A stretch of 64,000 bases of DNA from Bryoerythrophyllum caledonicum (GCA_963971425.1 OZ020526.1:3128180-3192179); one strand, 5' to 3'; shown: positions 12,047 through 25,419, counted from the first letter of the stretch. Notes: generated from the sequence alone by a model not told the origin. Translations and numbers: made by a program.

Positions 12047-12330
12047 TTCATTGCTTCCCTCTCCTAGAGCCCATCTGCTGAAATATCTCAGCATCAGTTG
12101 TGGGGTGCACTCAATTTTGATGTACTTTCTGAGAGTACTCGACGTCTATGCTGATTAGTTGCACCTATTGTTCTCAGATATTGTTCAGAATGCACTCCTC
12201 AAGACAATGCTTCCCTCTCCTTGAACTCATCCACAGCAAGTTCCTTAGATTTCTCGCCGAAACTCAGCATCAGCTGCGAATTACCCTCGGCGTCTTTTTC
12301 CCCGCTTTTTTGATATTGACAGTACTCTGT
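12047..12330. repeat. tandem duplication upstream of HisRS
   Basis: Two imperfect copies about 156 bp apart share gcttccctctcct (12053 and 12209), then cagcatcag, and end with agtactc. They lie in the 5' untranslated or intronic part of HisRS. The second copy runs into the polypyrimidine tract before the first coding exon. Confidence 0.55.
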
Positions 12331-12369
12331 TTTTTTTTTATTGTTTCTTTGTTTCGTAGGATTCGAGCT

Positions 12370-15333
12370 ATGTCGGAGGCGAAAGCGGCGAAGACGGAGG
12401 GCGGTACCAAGGGAAGCATGGGGTCTCAGATCGTCACCGACCCGCCCAAGGGCACCCGCGACTTTCCGCCTGAAGACATGCGCATGCGCACATGGCTCTT
12501 CAACCACTTCAGAGAGGTCAGTCAGAGAATTGTTTTCACAGCGGAATTGGAGGTTGGACTTTTGTTTGCGGATTGGAAGTGTTAGCTGATTTTATGGTTG
12601 TGGTGCACAGGTGTCGAGGTTGTTTTCTTTTGAGGAAGTTGATTTTCCAATGGTTGAGTCGGAGGAGCTTTACACTCGTAAAGCCGGTGAAGAAATCGTC
12701 GACCAGGTATAGATTATATCTTTTTTTTTTCTTGTGGTTTGTGAGGTCGCTCTTCATCTTCTGGTGGTCTGTGACCCTCTTCATTTTGTTGTTGCTGCTG
12801 CAGCTCTATAATTTCGTGGACAAAGGTAACAGAAGGGTGGCGCTCCGGCCTGAGCTGACACCTTCGTTGGCCCGCCTTGTGCTGCAGAAGGGGTAAACAT
12901 TTTCCTACTTTTTATCATAACTTCTTTTCCCTCCTCTCAAGGTTTCACAATTATATTGATCCCTGATGGATGAATCCGTGAGTGTTTGCAGGAAAGCGCA
13001 GGTGTTCCCCTTGAAGTGGTTCGCAGTGGGGCAGTGCTGGCGCTACGAGCGCATGACTCGAGGGCGTCGCCGGGAGCACTACCAATGGAACATGGACATC
13101 ATTGGCGTCCCCGGAGTGGAGGCAAGCTTCTCTCAAAACCCTGTCACAAAATAATAATAGTCACGGAAGTCAGTTTTGAAGTCTAGCAGCTGTGGACTTG
13201 AACTATGACCATATGCTTTACTATCTGTATCTAGGACCAAGTACTTGCATCTGATAAATGTTTTATTGGATTGACTTGTACTCTGATAAAGTCATGAAAA
13301 TAATTCCTGTTGCGTGACTGATTGTTTTCTGGTGTCGCAGGCTGAAGCAGAGCTCTTGTCAGCTATCGTCATGTTTTTTGAACGGCTTGGCATTACATCT
13401 AAGGACGTTGGGATTAAAGTGTCTAATCGAAAGGTTCGACCATCTTCTCTACTTATGTTCCCCTTTTTAGTGCTTTTCTATCGATATTGACGAAATAACT
13501 AACCTTTATGGCATTACACAGGTGCTGCAAGCAGTGTTGGAGAAGTACGAAATCCAGGCTGATAACTTCGCGCCCGTTTGTGTGATTGTTGATAAGGTTC
13601 CTTCCTCACCTGAAACCATGAACTCACCTGGTTATTTGTAAAGTCATGCAATAAGATACCCCTTATTATCCTGCTATTTGCCTACTCCAAATAGTTTCTA
13701 GATCAGTAGAAGAGCTTATGGAAACTCTCCCCACTCTCAGTCTGTACAGGCAGCAAACCTATAATTGATTGGTTGTTTATTAAACCCTTGATTCTTCATA
13801 ACATTGCACTCTGGGTTGTTATGTCAGTTGGATAAGCTGGCCCGGGAGGAAATCATAAGCGAACTGGCTAAACTCGGGGTTCCTAGTGAAGCCATTGACG
13901 GAATCTTAAAAGCACTGACTCTCCAATCTTTCGATGATCTTGAAGGTATATTGACCTTTACCAGTTAAAAATAATTGCTCTCCTTTGTAGAAATTTCATC
14001 TAACCGACCTCCTAATGACCACCACAGCTACTAAGACTGATGTTTACTTGTGTTTGGCAGCTTTAATTGGGGCGGAGAGTGGGGCAGTGGGAGAACTAAA
14101 GCAGCTGTTTGCCTTGGCTGAGGGTTATGGAATACAGGACTGGCTTCGCTTTGATGCCTCGGTAGTGAGAGGCTTAGCTTACTATACCGGGACCGTGTTT
14201 GAGGTGAGGGATGTTTCAAATTATGCATCATCTAAAACGGAAAGTAATCGAATTTTAAAGCAAGAAACGGATAGGGTTTCTGATCTTGGCTATCTTGACA
14301 GGGGTTTGACAAGGATAGGAAATTGCGAGCCATCTGTGGAGGTGGTCGCTATGACAGGCTGCTCTCCACCTATGGAGGCTTGGACACGCCTGCCTGTGGA
14401 TTTGGTTTCGGAGACGCTGTCATTGTCGAGGTCAGTCAGATTTTGTGTGATTACCAACTTCGCTACCATTGACTTAGTGTGAGTTCTCTTAATTGGGGCA
14501 CCTCACACCCTGGTTTGATTTGAAAAAGGAGAGCTTGACCGATGACAGTACTAACGATGTAGCCACTTACTTGATGCAGCTTCTGAAGGAGAAGAAGTTG
14601 CTTCCCAAGTTTCCTCACGTAGTGGATGACGTTGTGATGGCTTTGGAGGACTCGCTCAAGGTCAAAGCAGCAGGAGTCGCTGCGCAGTTGCGCAAGGCAG
14701 GTCGCGTGGTGGAGCTCGTCATTGAGAAGGGCAAGAAGATGAGATGGTATGTGTTCTAGTAGCTTCTTCCTCATTCCTTTCCCTGAACATGAGAATAGCA
14801 GATAATCAGAAACTTTCTCTGCGTTATGGTTGAGAGACAACCACCTAAAACATTGGTTCAACCCCTAAAATTGTACCATGAATGATCATTCACCAACCCA
14901 AAGCAAGTTTATCATTTAACATCAATTTTGAATTTAACCAATCAAGACCTTGGGATGGAAACGAGGCCAGTCCTCCACTTGCTATTTGCATAACAACTCG
15001 GGTTAATATTATGTGTTTACTTTAGAGCCCTATGACTCCCCAATCACTTCCATTACCAGTTGCTAACATGTTGATATTATTCTTTCCTAATGTCCTATTT
15101 CGACAAGGTGTTTGTACCCATGTTCAATTCTGACAGAAGGTCTGTGGTTTCACAGGGTGTTAAAACAGTGTGATACACTGAACGCTAAGTGCTTGGTACT
15201 CCTGGGCACAAACGAATGGGAACAAGGGGAGAAAGTAACGGTGAAGGACTTAACCACACGAGAACAGACTGTGAAAACAGTGGATGAACTCATTGCAAGC
15301 TTGAGCTCATTGCAAGTAGGAGCCTCTTTGTGA
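12370..15333 (+). CDS. histidyl-tRNA synthetase, bacterial/organellar type
   Basis: Eleven exons: 12370-12516, 12611-12706, 12804-12892, 12992-13121, 13341-13433, 13522-13596, 13828-13945, 14061-14203, 14302-14430, 14580-14746 and 15156-15333. The sum is 1365 nt, giving 454 aa. It charges tRNA-His for organelle protein synthesis. Visible signatures are motif 1 ([16 protein letters not shown]), motif 2 ([17 protein letters not shown]), the histidine-binding GLAYYTG and GGGRYDRL, motif 3 (GFGFGDA) and a C-terminal anticodon-binding domain. It resembles the plant HisRS that serves organelles rather than the longer cytosolic form. The intron after exon 4 has a GC donor. An acceptor about 10 bases before the ATG implies an upstream exon; the transit peptide may lie there, so the true N-terminus may be longer. 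An in-frame open stretch back to 12148 contains the pyrimidine tract and is more likely intron. Confidence 0.95.
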
Positions 15334-16031
15334 GGCTGAGCTCATTGCAAGTAATTGCTCTGCCTTACAAGTAGAAGTGTGTACACTAGCAGGCGGACAG
15401 CATGCATTCTTTGAGACACTCGTCTCTCAGTTTCTATTACGTGAGAAGTGTTATCATGCATCGGACCAATACCTCGTATAAAACTGCTCTTCTCAACATT
15501 GAAATGAAATGGCTCTAAATCAATTGCTCTGAAGTTAGCAGAAGTCTGACGTACCTTTGGTGGATGCGTAGGACATTGGTGTAGCATGTTCCAAAATCCA
15601 CTCAACTGAAGCAAGTTTAAAATGTTAATATATAGATTCGTTTCATCTCATAGGTTTCATGCCAATTTGTGAGTAGAAAGAGATAAAGAAGAAGAAAAAG
15701 CAAGTTATAGTTTTTAGGCCAAACGACTGACACTGAATGCTAGTGCATTCTTCAAGCGGTTTATGTATTATGAGAAGGCGCTACGCACTGAACATATGAA
15801 AGAATGTACCACAGTACACAAATCTGCTGACTTATAGCCAACAAATTCACAGTTGGATCAAGGTCTTGGAAGCACAATACAGATTGAAAGTCTTACAAAG
15901 TCTAACAAAGTCTAACTCAAGAAAATGAAATGAACATCTTGAAAAAACGTGGGTCCTGGCACTCTCATGACCCGCAATGAGCCATCATTAATCAAAAGCC
16001 GTCTAAATGTGTGAAACTCTTCACTAAACAT
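15334..16031. other. convergent 3' region between HisRS and the STIC2-like gene
   Basis: The two genes end facing each other with 698 bp between stop codons. A repeated ctgagctcattgcaagta straddles the HisRS stop: the last codons are echoed right after it (15303-15318 and 15335-15353). Otherwise only UTR-like sequence was seen, with no ORF of interest. Confidence 0.5.
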
Positions 16032-18840
16032 CTACATGCCGGGACCGCCACCCAAACCAGGGGGCATACCAAGACTTTCGGCCAAATTCTTCATACGATC
16101 TTTCATTGCCTGCACAATATGGTTCGGAGTATCAGACTCACTGTTGTATACAATTCTTGATAAATACTCAGACACAAGTGACAACCCCATAAATCACTTC
16201 CTCAGGCTTTCCATCGCTCAAAATTGGTTCGAAGGTGATGTAGATCAAAACGGACAAGGATAAGCTTTCTTACCGCAACACTTTTCGTGTGAGCATCCTT
16301 GTATGCTTCGTTCACCAAAGTTGAGAGGGCCTGCATATACCAATATCCCTCCATAACTTAGATATCTCCACCAGACCGCTTCGAAATAACCCAGCAACCA
16401 ACCATGTACTTGTACAGAAACTAACACACATTCCTAACACTCCGTTTCTCCATATTCAGGTGTTACTCACCTCAGCGCCCTTCTCCAAGGCAATTTCTGT
16501 AATCTCAACCCGGACAGGCTCTTGGTTGCCGGATAGGGTAACCTTCACAAGCTCATCCTCGCAATATCCGTCAAACTCCGCACTGCAAACAAGCAAAAAA
16601 TATTCATCTCCAAGCCCCTTGAAGAAAATGCTGTACTCAATTTAAAAACATACATACCTCCATATATGCAATAGGGACAAAACATGAACCATCAACACGA
16701 CACATGCAGTCAGTTTGTGTTTCGTTATAATATACAAATTTATAAGCCGCGCCTCGGTACTTCAACAGCAAATAATCCGTGAACCCATACATTCACCTCA
16801 GACTCTTTCATGTGGCAATCAAGGTAAGAACGTACGCGGCAAGCTCTTTCTGGACGCGGACGGCCTCAACTTGGACTACTTGCTGAGCCTTCCTCACTGT
16901 GTCATAAAGCCCCTGCATATTTCCGAACATGTTTCCTAGGCCTTGCTGCAACACCAAGTAGGCCGAACATTAGTACGCTTCACAAGCATGAAGATTCCAC
17001 ATGCTGTACCTTAAGTGGACTACGGTGCATAGAACTGAGAAGAGGGCGGAACACTAGAAGTTGGAGTGGAAAATTCACTACATCTACAACAATTGAAAAT
17101 AACAAGGAGGAACAAAACCTGTAAACGCTCAGACAGCTACACATAAAGCTGAGTGCTCCAATATCTCAATTTACGTTGGCAACACAACCATTTCTATTTC
17201 TCTGTCTCAACCGATAGCTAAAAGACATTGTATGAGAGGCGGAATATGATAACTGGATACCGGACTGTAGGCGCACGATGACAAAATATCTGGCGTATCT
17301 CATAGAAAAACCTCCCCGACGATGATCAGAAGCATTTCACACTTTAGTAATCATGAAAAGATAGTAGCATATGTGAGACATTCACCTTTTTGGCAGCTTC
17401 ATCGGAGTTCTCCTCTTTCTTCCCTCCCCACAAGCTGGTAATACTCAACGAACGCTGAGCACAGCCAAGAGACGAATTCCTTCTCTTCAAAAATACGTTC
17501 GTAACTCTAGAACCTGTCGAACAAATTCAGGTATCGGTTATAAACAACTCCCCAAAATCTGTAAATGTATGATCCAAAAACAGCTTAAGATACGGAAATC
17601 AACATGTACTAGACCGCATCCCTCATTCTAATGTAAAACCCCGATTGAACCTTCAGAAATGCAACCGAAAAAGAAAAATAGAGGTTCAAAAAGGGCTCTC
17701 AAATTTTCTATGGATTCACAATTCCAATCCTAATTCAGGCACTATCCTAACCCACGGCTTATCCTCAAACCTCGACAGCAACTCTTGGAACCTATCTCGT
17801 GCCTCTGATTCCATGCACAGATCATCCATGAATTAAATGTAACCGCACCTACATAACAGTACATCCAAGAAACAAGCACAAAGAATCTCCTCCAGAGAAT
17901 AAAAACAAAGGAAATTCAAGCATTCAGCAATGATTGTTCGATATCATTTCAAACGCAAACGCACAATCAGTAGAAGCTCTGAATTCTAGTCTTCCTCTCC
18001 GGTCATGCAAAGCTCTCAAACACAGCCATCCAGGAATCACTTCTTCAAAGCTAAGAAGTAGCTTCGACTTCTTTCCCACTCAAGAAACTTCCAAACGCCG
18101 AAACATCAAGCGAATTCCAGACGTCGAAACATCAAGAGACTTCCTCCGTCGAAATAAGCTCCTACGGATGCAGAGTATTGAAAACCTAATCGAAAACGGA
18201 CTCCACTCCCATATCCAAGTAGCTTCCTGATTTCAAAAACCACAAGCTCCTCCCGATGCACCAATTTTTGAAACCTAATTCCAATTCAAAACGCCGAATC
18301 CGCCAATAACTACATTCTACCAAAAACTAACACACGCCAGAGTCTCATCCACAACACACACAAACACGCACTAGAATCACCAAATTCCACACTCTCCCTC
18401 ACCAATCCAACAAGACCTCGAAACCCCAGCCGTCTCAAAAATACAGAAACCGAAACCCCGGCGAAACGTATCTCCCATTCAAGAAACTCAGCAAACGTAA
18501 GCTCCCTAAGACTGTCAGTAGAGCAAAAAACTAAACTCTACCGGCGGTAGAGAACGACGCCGCTGACAACTACATTCCATAGCGAACTCAACAATCTCAA
18601 CACACACGACAGCCGCAATATCTAGAAGCGTCGAATCCTAATCCTCCAAAACCTCCTCGAAACCCCAGCCATTCAAGAAAACACAAAACTCGCCTCGCAA
18701 CGTCTCTCTACATTTTAGCGGCTACTGAACACGAACTCCCTAAGTGTAAGGTGCTTACCGAAGGTGGAAGCCGACGACGACGAAGCCGCAGCAGCATGGA
18801 ACGCTGCCACTCCCGTCACGGCCACGCTCGCGCACGCCAT
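16032..18840 (-). CDS. YbaB/EbfC-family nucleoid-associated protein, STIC2-like, plastid-targeted
   Basis: Six exons: 18840-18759, 17513-17386, 16945-16836, 16582-16471, 16330-16274 and 16109-16032, giving 188 aa in one frame. Exon 1 (MACASVAVTGVAAFHAAAASS) and the start of exon 2 form an Ala/Ser/Arg-rich chloroplast transit peptide. The mature part carries the YbaB fold: NMFGNMQGLYDTVRKAQQ and VQVEAVRVQKELAA, then the strand region DELVKVTLSGNQEPVRVEIT, LVNEAYKDAHTKSVA, and a C-terminal AMKDRMKNLAESLGMP with a Gly-rich tail. Bacterial YbaB binds DNA as a dimer. Plant STIC2 acts in the stroma in thylakoid protein sorting with Alb3/cpSRP54 and associates with ribosomes. The gene converges with HisRS. 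Intron 1 is long (1.2 kb). Confidence 0.92.
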
Positions 18841-19785
18841 CGCTGAATGCCTCTCAAGTGCAATCCTCTCTTCTCAGCTACTCTCTCCTGCTAACTCCTC
18901 CGTCTTCTTACAATGAGAAGTGAGACTGGAGATGGCGATGGCGATGGCGGAGCTCGGGAATGCAAATCAAGTGCGCAACAAGTGAAGTGGATCTGCGAGC
19001 TCGACTGTTTTCTTCTCTTTCTCTTTCTGTCTCGGGGATAAGGCGTACTGTATTTGTACGTGTATATGTACGTATTGAAAATGGGAAAGCGGCGAATGCG
19101 GTGCGTATTTTTTGGAGGGTACGTATCGCGTTTGAACAAAATGATATCTAGGACACTGGTAGATCTGAGATGTGGTTCCTCGATTGTGTCACGACCCCTT
19201 TAAAGCCTAGTGCCTGGGAGAATCTATGAGTGGAGTAGATTATGCAGAACATCATCTACACATTGGATAAAATTCATCACAATCTCACTTCACAAAAATC
19301 ACTGTAGTTCTCCAATGCATGCATCGATTTGTTGGAAAGCTAACGAGTAGCTTGAATTGCATTTTGGAGATGAGAGAGAATGCCATAATTGTGAAAAAAG
19401 TTGAATCAACAAACAATACCAAGATTGACCCTCCCTAGGCCTTGTAGGTGTTATAACGCCTGAAAGACCCTTAAGAGGGTTGATTTTTGGTGCTCATGGT
19501 GTTTTTTTAACTTTTTCTACAATTGGTTGTTGTCGTCACACTCTTTAGAATGCGCTTTGGGCAAGTTGTCAGCTTTCCAACTTATATCCTTGATGTCCAT
19601 TCAGTGTAGGCATTGGTGAACTATAGATGATGTTCTATATAATATGTTAGTCTTGTAGATTCTTCTAGGGCCTCTTGGTCCACTAAGGAATTAAATAGTT
19701 AAAAGGAAACTCTATTCACTTTCTAAGCCCTAGATTGTTCAAGTAAAACGGTCACATAGGGTCCACCTTCAAAGGGAGGCCTTAA
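18841..19785. other. promoter side of the STIC2-like gene and AT-rich filler
   Basis: The first 300 bases upstream of the ATG include a CT-rich tract on the gene strand and a GATGGC triplet run (18930-18950). The remainder has no gene. No TATA box is asserted. Confidence 0.35.
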
Positions 19786-20011
19786 CCCTTAAACGTCAGT
19801 CGGGAAACGTACATACAAGGATGTATCTTACTCAGTATAATACCAAAAGAATATTATAGCCTAGCAAGGCTTGTACCTTTGGATAGAAAATTCTTCAACT
19901 GACATCTTTCAGTTGGAGGTCATTTCGATATCTCAACCTTATCATGTTCAAATACAACATTATACCTACAGAATATTGTGGCCACCAGTGGCACCTTTTG
20001 ACGTTTTAGGG
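19786..20011. mobile_element. 226-bp TTAA-type MITE (family A), intact ends and TSD
   Basis: It is flanked on both sides by TTAA (19782-19785 and 20012-20015), with ends CCCTTAAACGTCAGTCGGG and TTTTGACGTTTTAGGG. It has exactly the same length as the copy at 902-1127. It has no coding capacity. The TTAA duplication and CCC ends are typical of piggyBac-type transposition. Confidence 0.8.
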
Positions 20012-20138
20012 TTAATGCCATAAAAGAAGAAAATTTTTAATCTCAGTGAGAAGACCGGTGGCCACCAGTGGCACCTTTTGACGTTTTAGGGTTAAAGCAA
20101 AAAAGAAGAAAATTTTTAATCTCAGTTAGAAGACCGGT
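19979..20138. repeat. 80-bp tandem duplication across a MITE end
   Basis: The segment ggccaccagtggcacc...gacgttttagggttaa plus about 45 bp of flank (agaagaaaatttttaatctcag) is repeated once in direct orientation, starting at 19979 and again near 20059. It copies the right MITE terminus together with its outside flank, so it arose after insertion, by slippage or abortive repair. Confidence 0.8.
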
Positions 20139-20348
20139 GTGAATAGACTGTTTGTTCATTAAACACTATTAACAAATTAGAATTAGTGGTGGTAGCAAAG
20201 AGAAAAATTACAGCAAGCAATGGTATCTAACTATCTTTTGTAAATGCCTTTTCCTCATTTTTTTGGATGTGGCATGTTGAAGGGAGAAGTTATTTGAATG
20301 ACATTAATATAAATGTACATTTTATTGTGGACTAAAGTCATGGTTTAA

Positions 20349-20420
20349 CCTCTAAATTTCCAAGAGTCCCCATGGAAAACTATAAGAGTCTCCTTAGGGG
20401 AACTCTTGGAAATTTAGGGG
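20349..20420. mobile_element. 72-bp near-palindromic mini-element with TTAA TSD
   Basis: TTAA (20345-20348) and TTAA (20421-20424) flank a 72-bp unit that is almost wholly inverted repeat (CCTCTAAATTTCCAAGAG at the left, CTCTTGGAAATTTAGGGG at the right). It is far shorter than other members and may be a deletion derivative that kept only the termini. Confidence 0.75.
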
Positions 20421-20424
20421 TTAA

Positions 20425-21152
20425 AGATGGTATGTACTATCTAGAGCTTGGCAACCTAAGTAGTATGCTTAGCTCCGTTCACAAGAGCATCTATTACAAC
20501 AACAATTTTCATCATATTATTGGCTAAACACAATATTTGCTCTCTACAATAGCAACCAACTTATAACATCCATAAAACCAAAAGTCACCCATCATGACAT
20601 CCATGCATGTAACAACCATAATTAACCCTGTCCATTATAATAGGTGCTCCAAATATCAACCAATCTTTATAGCACGCAAATTTTGTGAAAACAAAAATAG
20701 TGCTATTGTAGAGGGAGCTTACTCCAACACCATACCAACAAATTCTTAATTTGTTTTGACGAGTGACAAGAGTATTATTGTCCAAGTTAATTCGAAAATG
20801 ATGCTTTATTTTTTCTAACAATATTCTTATTCTTTGATCACTTTTAATAGCTCTTGAATAGTGGAAAATATTTATTTATGTACCTCGAGCATTCTTTAAG
20901 TGAGTGATTTAGGGATGATTGGACAAACCACAAATTGGATTTGGCTTATGTACAAACAGAGAATGATTGGAATTAGCAATCTCTAAAATCTAGATGGACA
21001 CCTAACTCAAATGGACAAGATGTGCAATGGAGTGAGCCATCTCTTAATCTGAAGTAATTGAAGGTTCTCATTGTAGAATTGAAGTGAAAAAGGAATGAGC
21101 CATCTCCAATAGTGATAGTAAACTTTAAAATTTAGAATAATAAGAATCATTC
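20425..21152. other. intergenic AT-rich DNA, no gene
   Basis: No ORF, RNA gene or clear repeat was seen. Short motif repeats (gagccatctc) occur at 21030-21105. Confidence 0.3.
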
Positions 21153-21209
21153 ATGATGAATAATGGTTGCCTACATTTGTTAGATCCGAAACTCAACACA
21201 AAATACAAA

Positions 21210-21345
21210 TCCCAAACACTGCTGCCGAAGACCACAAAACTGCTGCCAAATTTACAATACTGCTGTCAAAACCACAATACAGCCGCCAAAACCGAAACAC
21301 TACTGCCAAAAGCTACCAAAACACTACTCCACTACTGCTGAAGCA
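21210..21345. repeat. degenerate ~20-bp tandem repeat (CTGCTGCCAAAACCACAATA-like)
   Basis: About six imperfect copies of a roughly 20-bp unit centred on actgctgccaaaaccacaa lie in the 3' flank of the Rab6 gene. The open frames across it are by-products of the repeat. Confidence 0.65.
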
Positions 21346-21701
21346 GAGCACTCAATCTGTAAGGAACCAGAAAAACAGCAAATTCAATATATATATGTAT
21401 ATATAATCCACTCCTTGTGCAGGCTTAGTGAATCCTGTGCACTCAAAAGGACCTATCTACTACTACACTATGATTTGTCTCAATCTCGCCAACCCTACTA
21501 CCTCATCGTGATCTACGGAGAGAGATCAACTCGAAACACTAATTTATGAGGCCATGGGGTGTATTCTTAAAGCCCGGCCTAACAATATTATACCCGATCT
21601 AATCGCCCCCTGCTCATTCCTGCCAAAGACAAAATAATACAAGATTTGCTCTTGACTTGAAGTGAACCATGATCCAGACCTTTGTGCAGCAGGTTGAGTA
21701 C

Positions 21702-23382
<1,681 letters not shown>

Positions 23383-23939
23383 TCAGACTCCACACCTTGC
23401 TGCCAAATAATACCAGTCCCTCCTCTTAGGGTTAGCAATTCCAAACCCTAACCTCAACCAAAAAACCCAACACTAAAAGAAACCCTCTGATTCTGACAGT
23501 AGCCGGATTCTAACCAAATCACAGAAACCCCAGAAAAACCCAACAAAAAGAAAACCCTCTGATTCTGATAGTAGCAAAAACTGATCTCTAGAGGTGAAAG
23601 AAACTCCACTGCTACACTAGAAACAAGGTCTAGCAGACGAGACTAGCGCCATCATCCGCGAAAACCTAGTGGCATTTCCAGAGGACGCACTGATGGAGCT
23701 GTGTTGTTGGTGTGGGGTGTGTATGATTGAGTGCGGGGCGGACTGACTGTGCGTCAATGATTTGAGGGCTCTGTAGCAGCTGCTGCCGGTGACTTGATGC
23801 GGTCCCGCTCCGACATGGAAGCAGCCTGAATCGGCAATCATACAACAAACGCCTCTGCTGCGGTGCCAGGGATCTCGCAAGGAGGACACAAACGAACCGA
23901 TGATTCTCTTCTCATTCCCGTCGTCGTCGTCATTCTAGA
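23383..23939. promoter_or_regulatory. divergent intergenic region of Rab6 and the gene at 23940
   Basis: These 557 bp lie between start codons pointing apart. The region includes a direct repeat aaaccctctgattctgac/tag (23484 and 23551) and a telo-box-like ccaaaccctaacc (23440-23453). A (GTC)n-type run precedes the plus-strand ATG. No TATA box is claimed. Confidence 0.45.
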
Positions 23940-24690
23940 ATGGCTGCCGAAGACGACGACGACGACGGCGGAAATGCCGGTCTCGACGGAAATGAAACGT
24001 CGTCGTCGGCTGCCGACCCGGGGGACCCGAAACCGGCATGGAATCTACCGAGGGGTACATTTCAGGTGGGGGCTCTACCGAGGGGGAAGATTTTATTTGT
24101 TTGGGTCCTGGGGGCACCAATGCGTCAGGGTATCAACCTCGGGTTCGGGGAGTTTTGCGGAGGTATCATCTGGGTTTTGGACGTGTCCGCCTCCAACAGA
24201 AGGGGACTTGGGAATGCGGCTATCTCATGTGCCTCATGTTGTGGCAGTATATGAACTTCAGGGGATTGAAGAAAGTTGCACCATCCGACGTGATGACCGC
24301 AAAGGGGAAGATGAGAAGATGGGTGAATTGGACCGGTCATCCGGCACAGTTGTGGTTTGTGGAGAGGCTCTATTGCAAGATGGTGATCTAAGATCGTCAG
24401 TACCCGGCCTCTTTCATCTGCAACCCTTACAGCAAAAGGCAGAATTTGTCCTCCACAGGCTTAGAGATAACCTTCCCAGAGTAGGCATTGAGAGAGACAG
24501 GAGAACGGTCTTATGGATCACCGACATCATGTGGCTTTTGAAAATAGCGATGAAGTCGTGGATGGTGGTACGTCCCGAAAGACCCGAGACGATGATAGAG
24601 GACGAGCTGCGTAAGTACAAGAAGTGGCACATGGAGGTGAGGAATACGAAGCAAAAGCTGCTAGCTAATGCACTGGCGGGAGCGTCTTGA
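23940..24690 (+). CDS. hypothetical protein, two-exon model
   Basis: I do not recognise the family. The model is exon 1 at 23940-24162 (MAAEDDDDDGGNAG...) and exon 2 at 24248-24690, with an 85-nt GT-AG intron. Phases match and the total is 666 nt, giving 221 aa. The N-terminus is acidic and low in complexity, followed by KPAWNLPRGTFQVGALPRGK. Exon 2 has a charged stretch (RRDDRKGEDEKMGE), then a helical C-terminal domain including LQQKAEFVLHRLRDNLPRVG, VLWITDIMWLLKIAMKSW and a basic tail. An unspliced frame also stays open across 23863-24690 but begins at a non-ATG codon and translates the GAC run into Arg-rich noise, so I prefer splicing. The 557-bp head-to-head spacing with Rab6 supports a real gene. 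Confidence 0.5.
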
Positions 24691-25415
24691 TCTGGGTCTA
24701 GGTAGAAATAGCCTAGTAAGTGCTATTCCAACTTCTGTGTCGCGCTTGTTACAAGTGCAAAAATTGTATAACAGTCGGGTTGTTGATTATGTAGAGGTTT
24801 TTTTTAAATAAGTTGCAGGTTAGTCAGGATTTTCAACCAGGACAGGTTGCAGAGGCGATTCTCTGTATAGAGTCGAGAGTAAAATGATAGGGTTCCAAAT
24901 TTGAGGACATGTTCTTAACCCTGTAACCCTATGTGGCTACAATTGTGATTAATAGAGTTATTCCTGCCCCCACCCTATTCCCATTCTATTAAATCTCTGC
25001 GAGACAACGTCCTCGTTAGGGATGTCCACCTCTAAATGAGAGTTGCATTGAATACATTGTCCTAAATCATTTCTTCTCGGTACTTTCTCTTGTCTCCCAA
25101 ATTAAGAGTGTTTTGGTTGCTACTATGAAGGATTTTTGTTTCTCTGTGTTGAACATGTGTCTCCTTGTTTTGTTTGTTTTGTTTCTCTAGCAAGGGGTGT
25201 GGGTTTATTTTTATTAATGTAGGACATATATTTTATTCTCTCACACTTCTTGTCGTCATTACCTTCCGTTTTTGTCTCTTTGATACAAATGAAAAAAAGG
25301 ACCTTATGTTATGCAAGAAAGAAAGCGGTTTTTTAATTTATTGTACAAAGGCCATGTCTTTGAACTAAATATGTGGATATTCATGAAAATAATTTGTCAT
25401 GATTTGTAAACTGTT
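24691..25415. other. 3' flank of the hypothetical gene, T-rich intergenic DNA
   Basis: No ORF with protein-like composition was seen. T-rich runs and AATAAA-like words are present, but no terminator can be fixed. Confidence 0.3.
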
Positions 25416-25419
25416 TTAA

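Larger units (their letters stand above)
10756..12369. promoter_or_regulatory. shared divergent promoter region of OSB and HisRS
   Basis: This is the 1.6-kb gap between two start codons pointing away from each other. It contains several telo-box motifs: AACCCTAAACC near 10834 and 10979 on one side, and GGGTTTAGGG at 11661-11673 and 11780-11799 on the other. Telo-boxes are known regulatory motifs in plant genes for translation and proliferation. No TATA box could be assigned with confidence. A splice acceptor (tttcgtag) sits only about 10 bases before the HisRS ATG, so a 5' exon lies somewhere in this region. Confidence 0.55.

Noticed and set aside
12148..12369. N-terminal extension of HisRS with a hydrophobic segment (LGVFFPAFLILTVLCFFF)
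   Set aside because: The stretch contains the polypyrimidine tract and a good acceptor (tttcgtag) right before the conserved protein start, so it is better explained as intron.
23863..24690. 275-codon single-exon reading of the gene beside Rab6
   Set aside because: It starts at a non-ATG codon and its first 80 residues are frame-shifted translation of an acidic GAC run. The two-exon model from the ATG at 23940 is more coherent.
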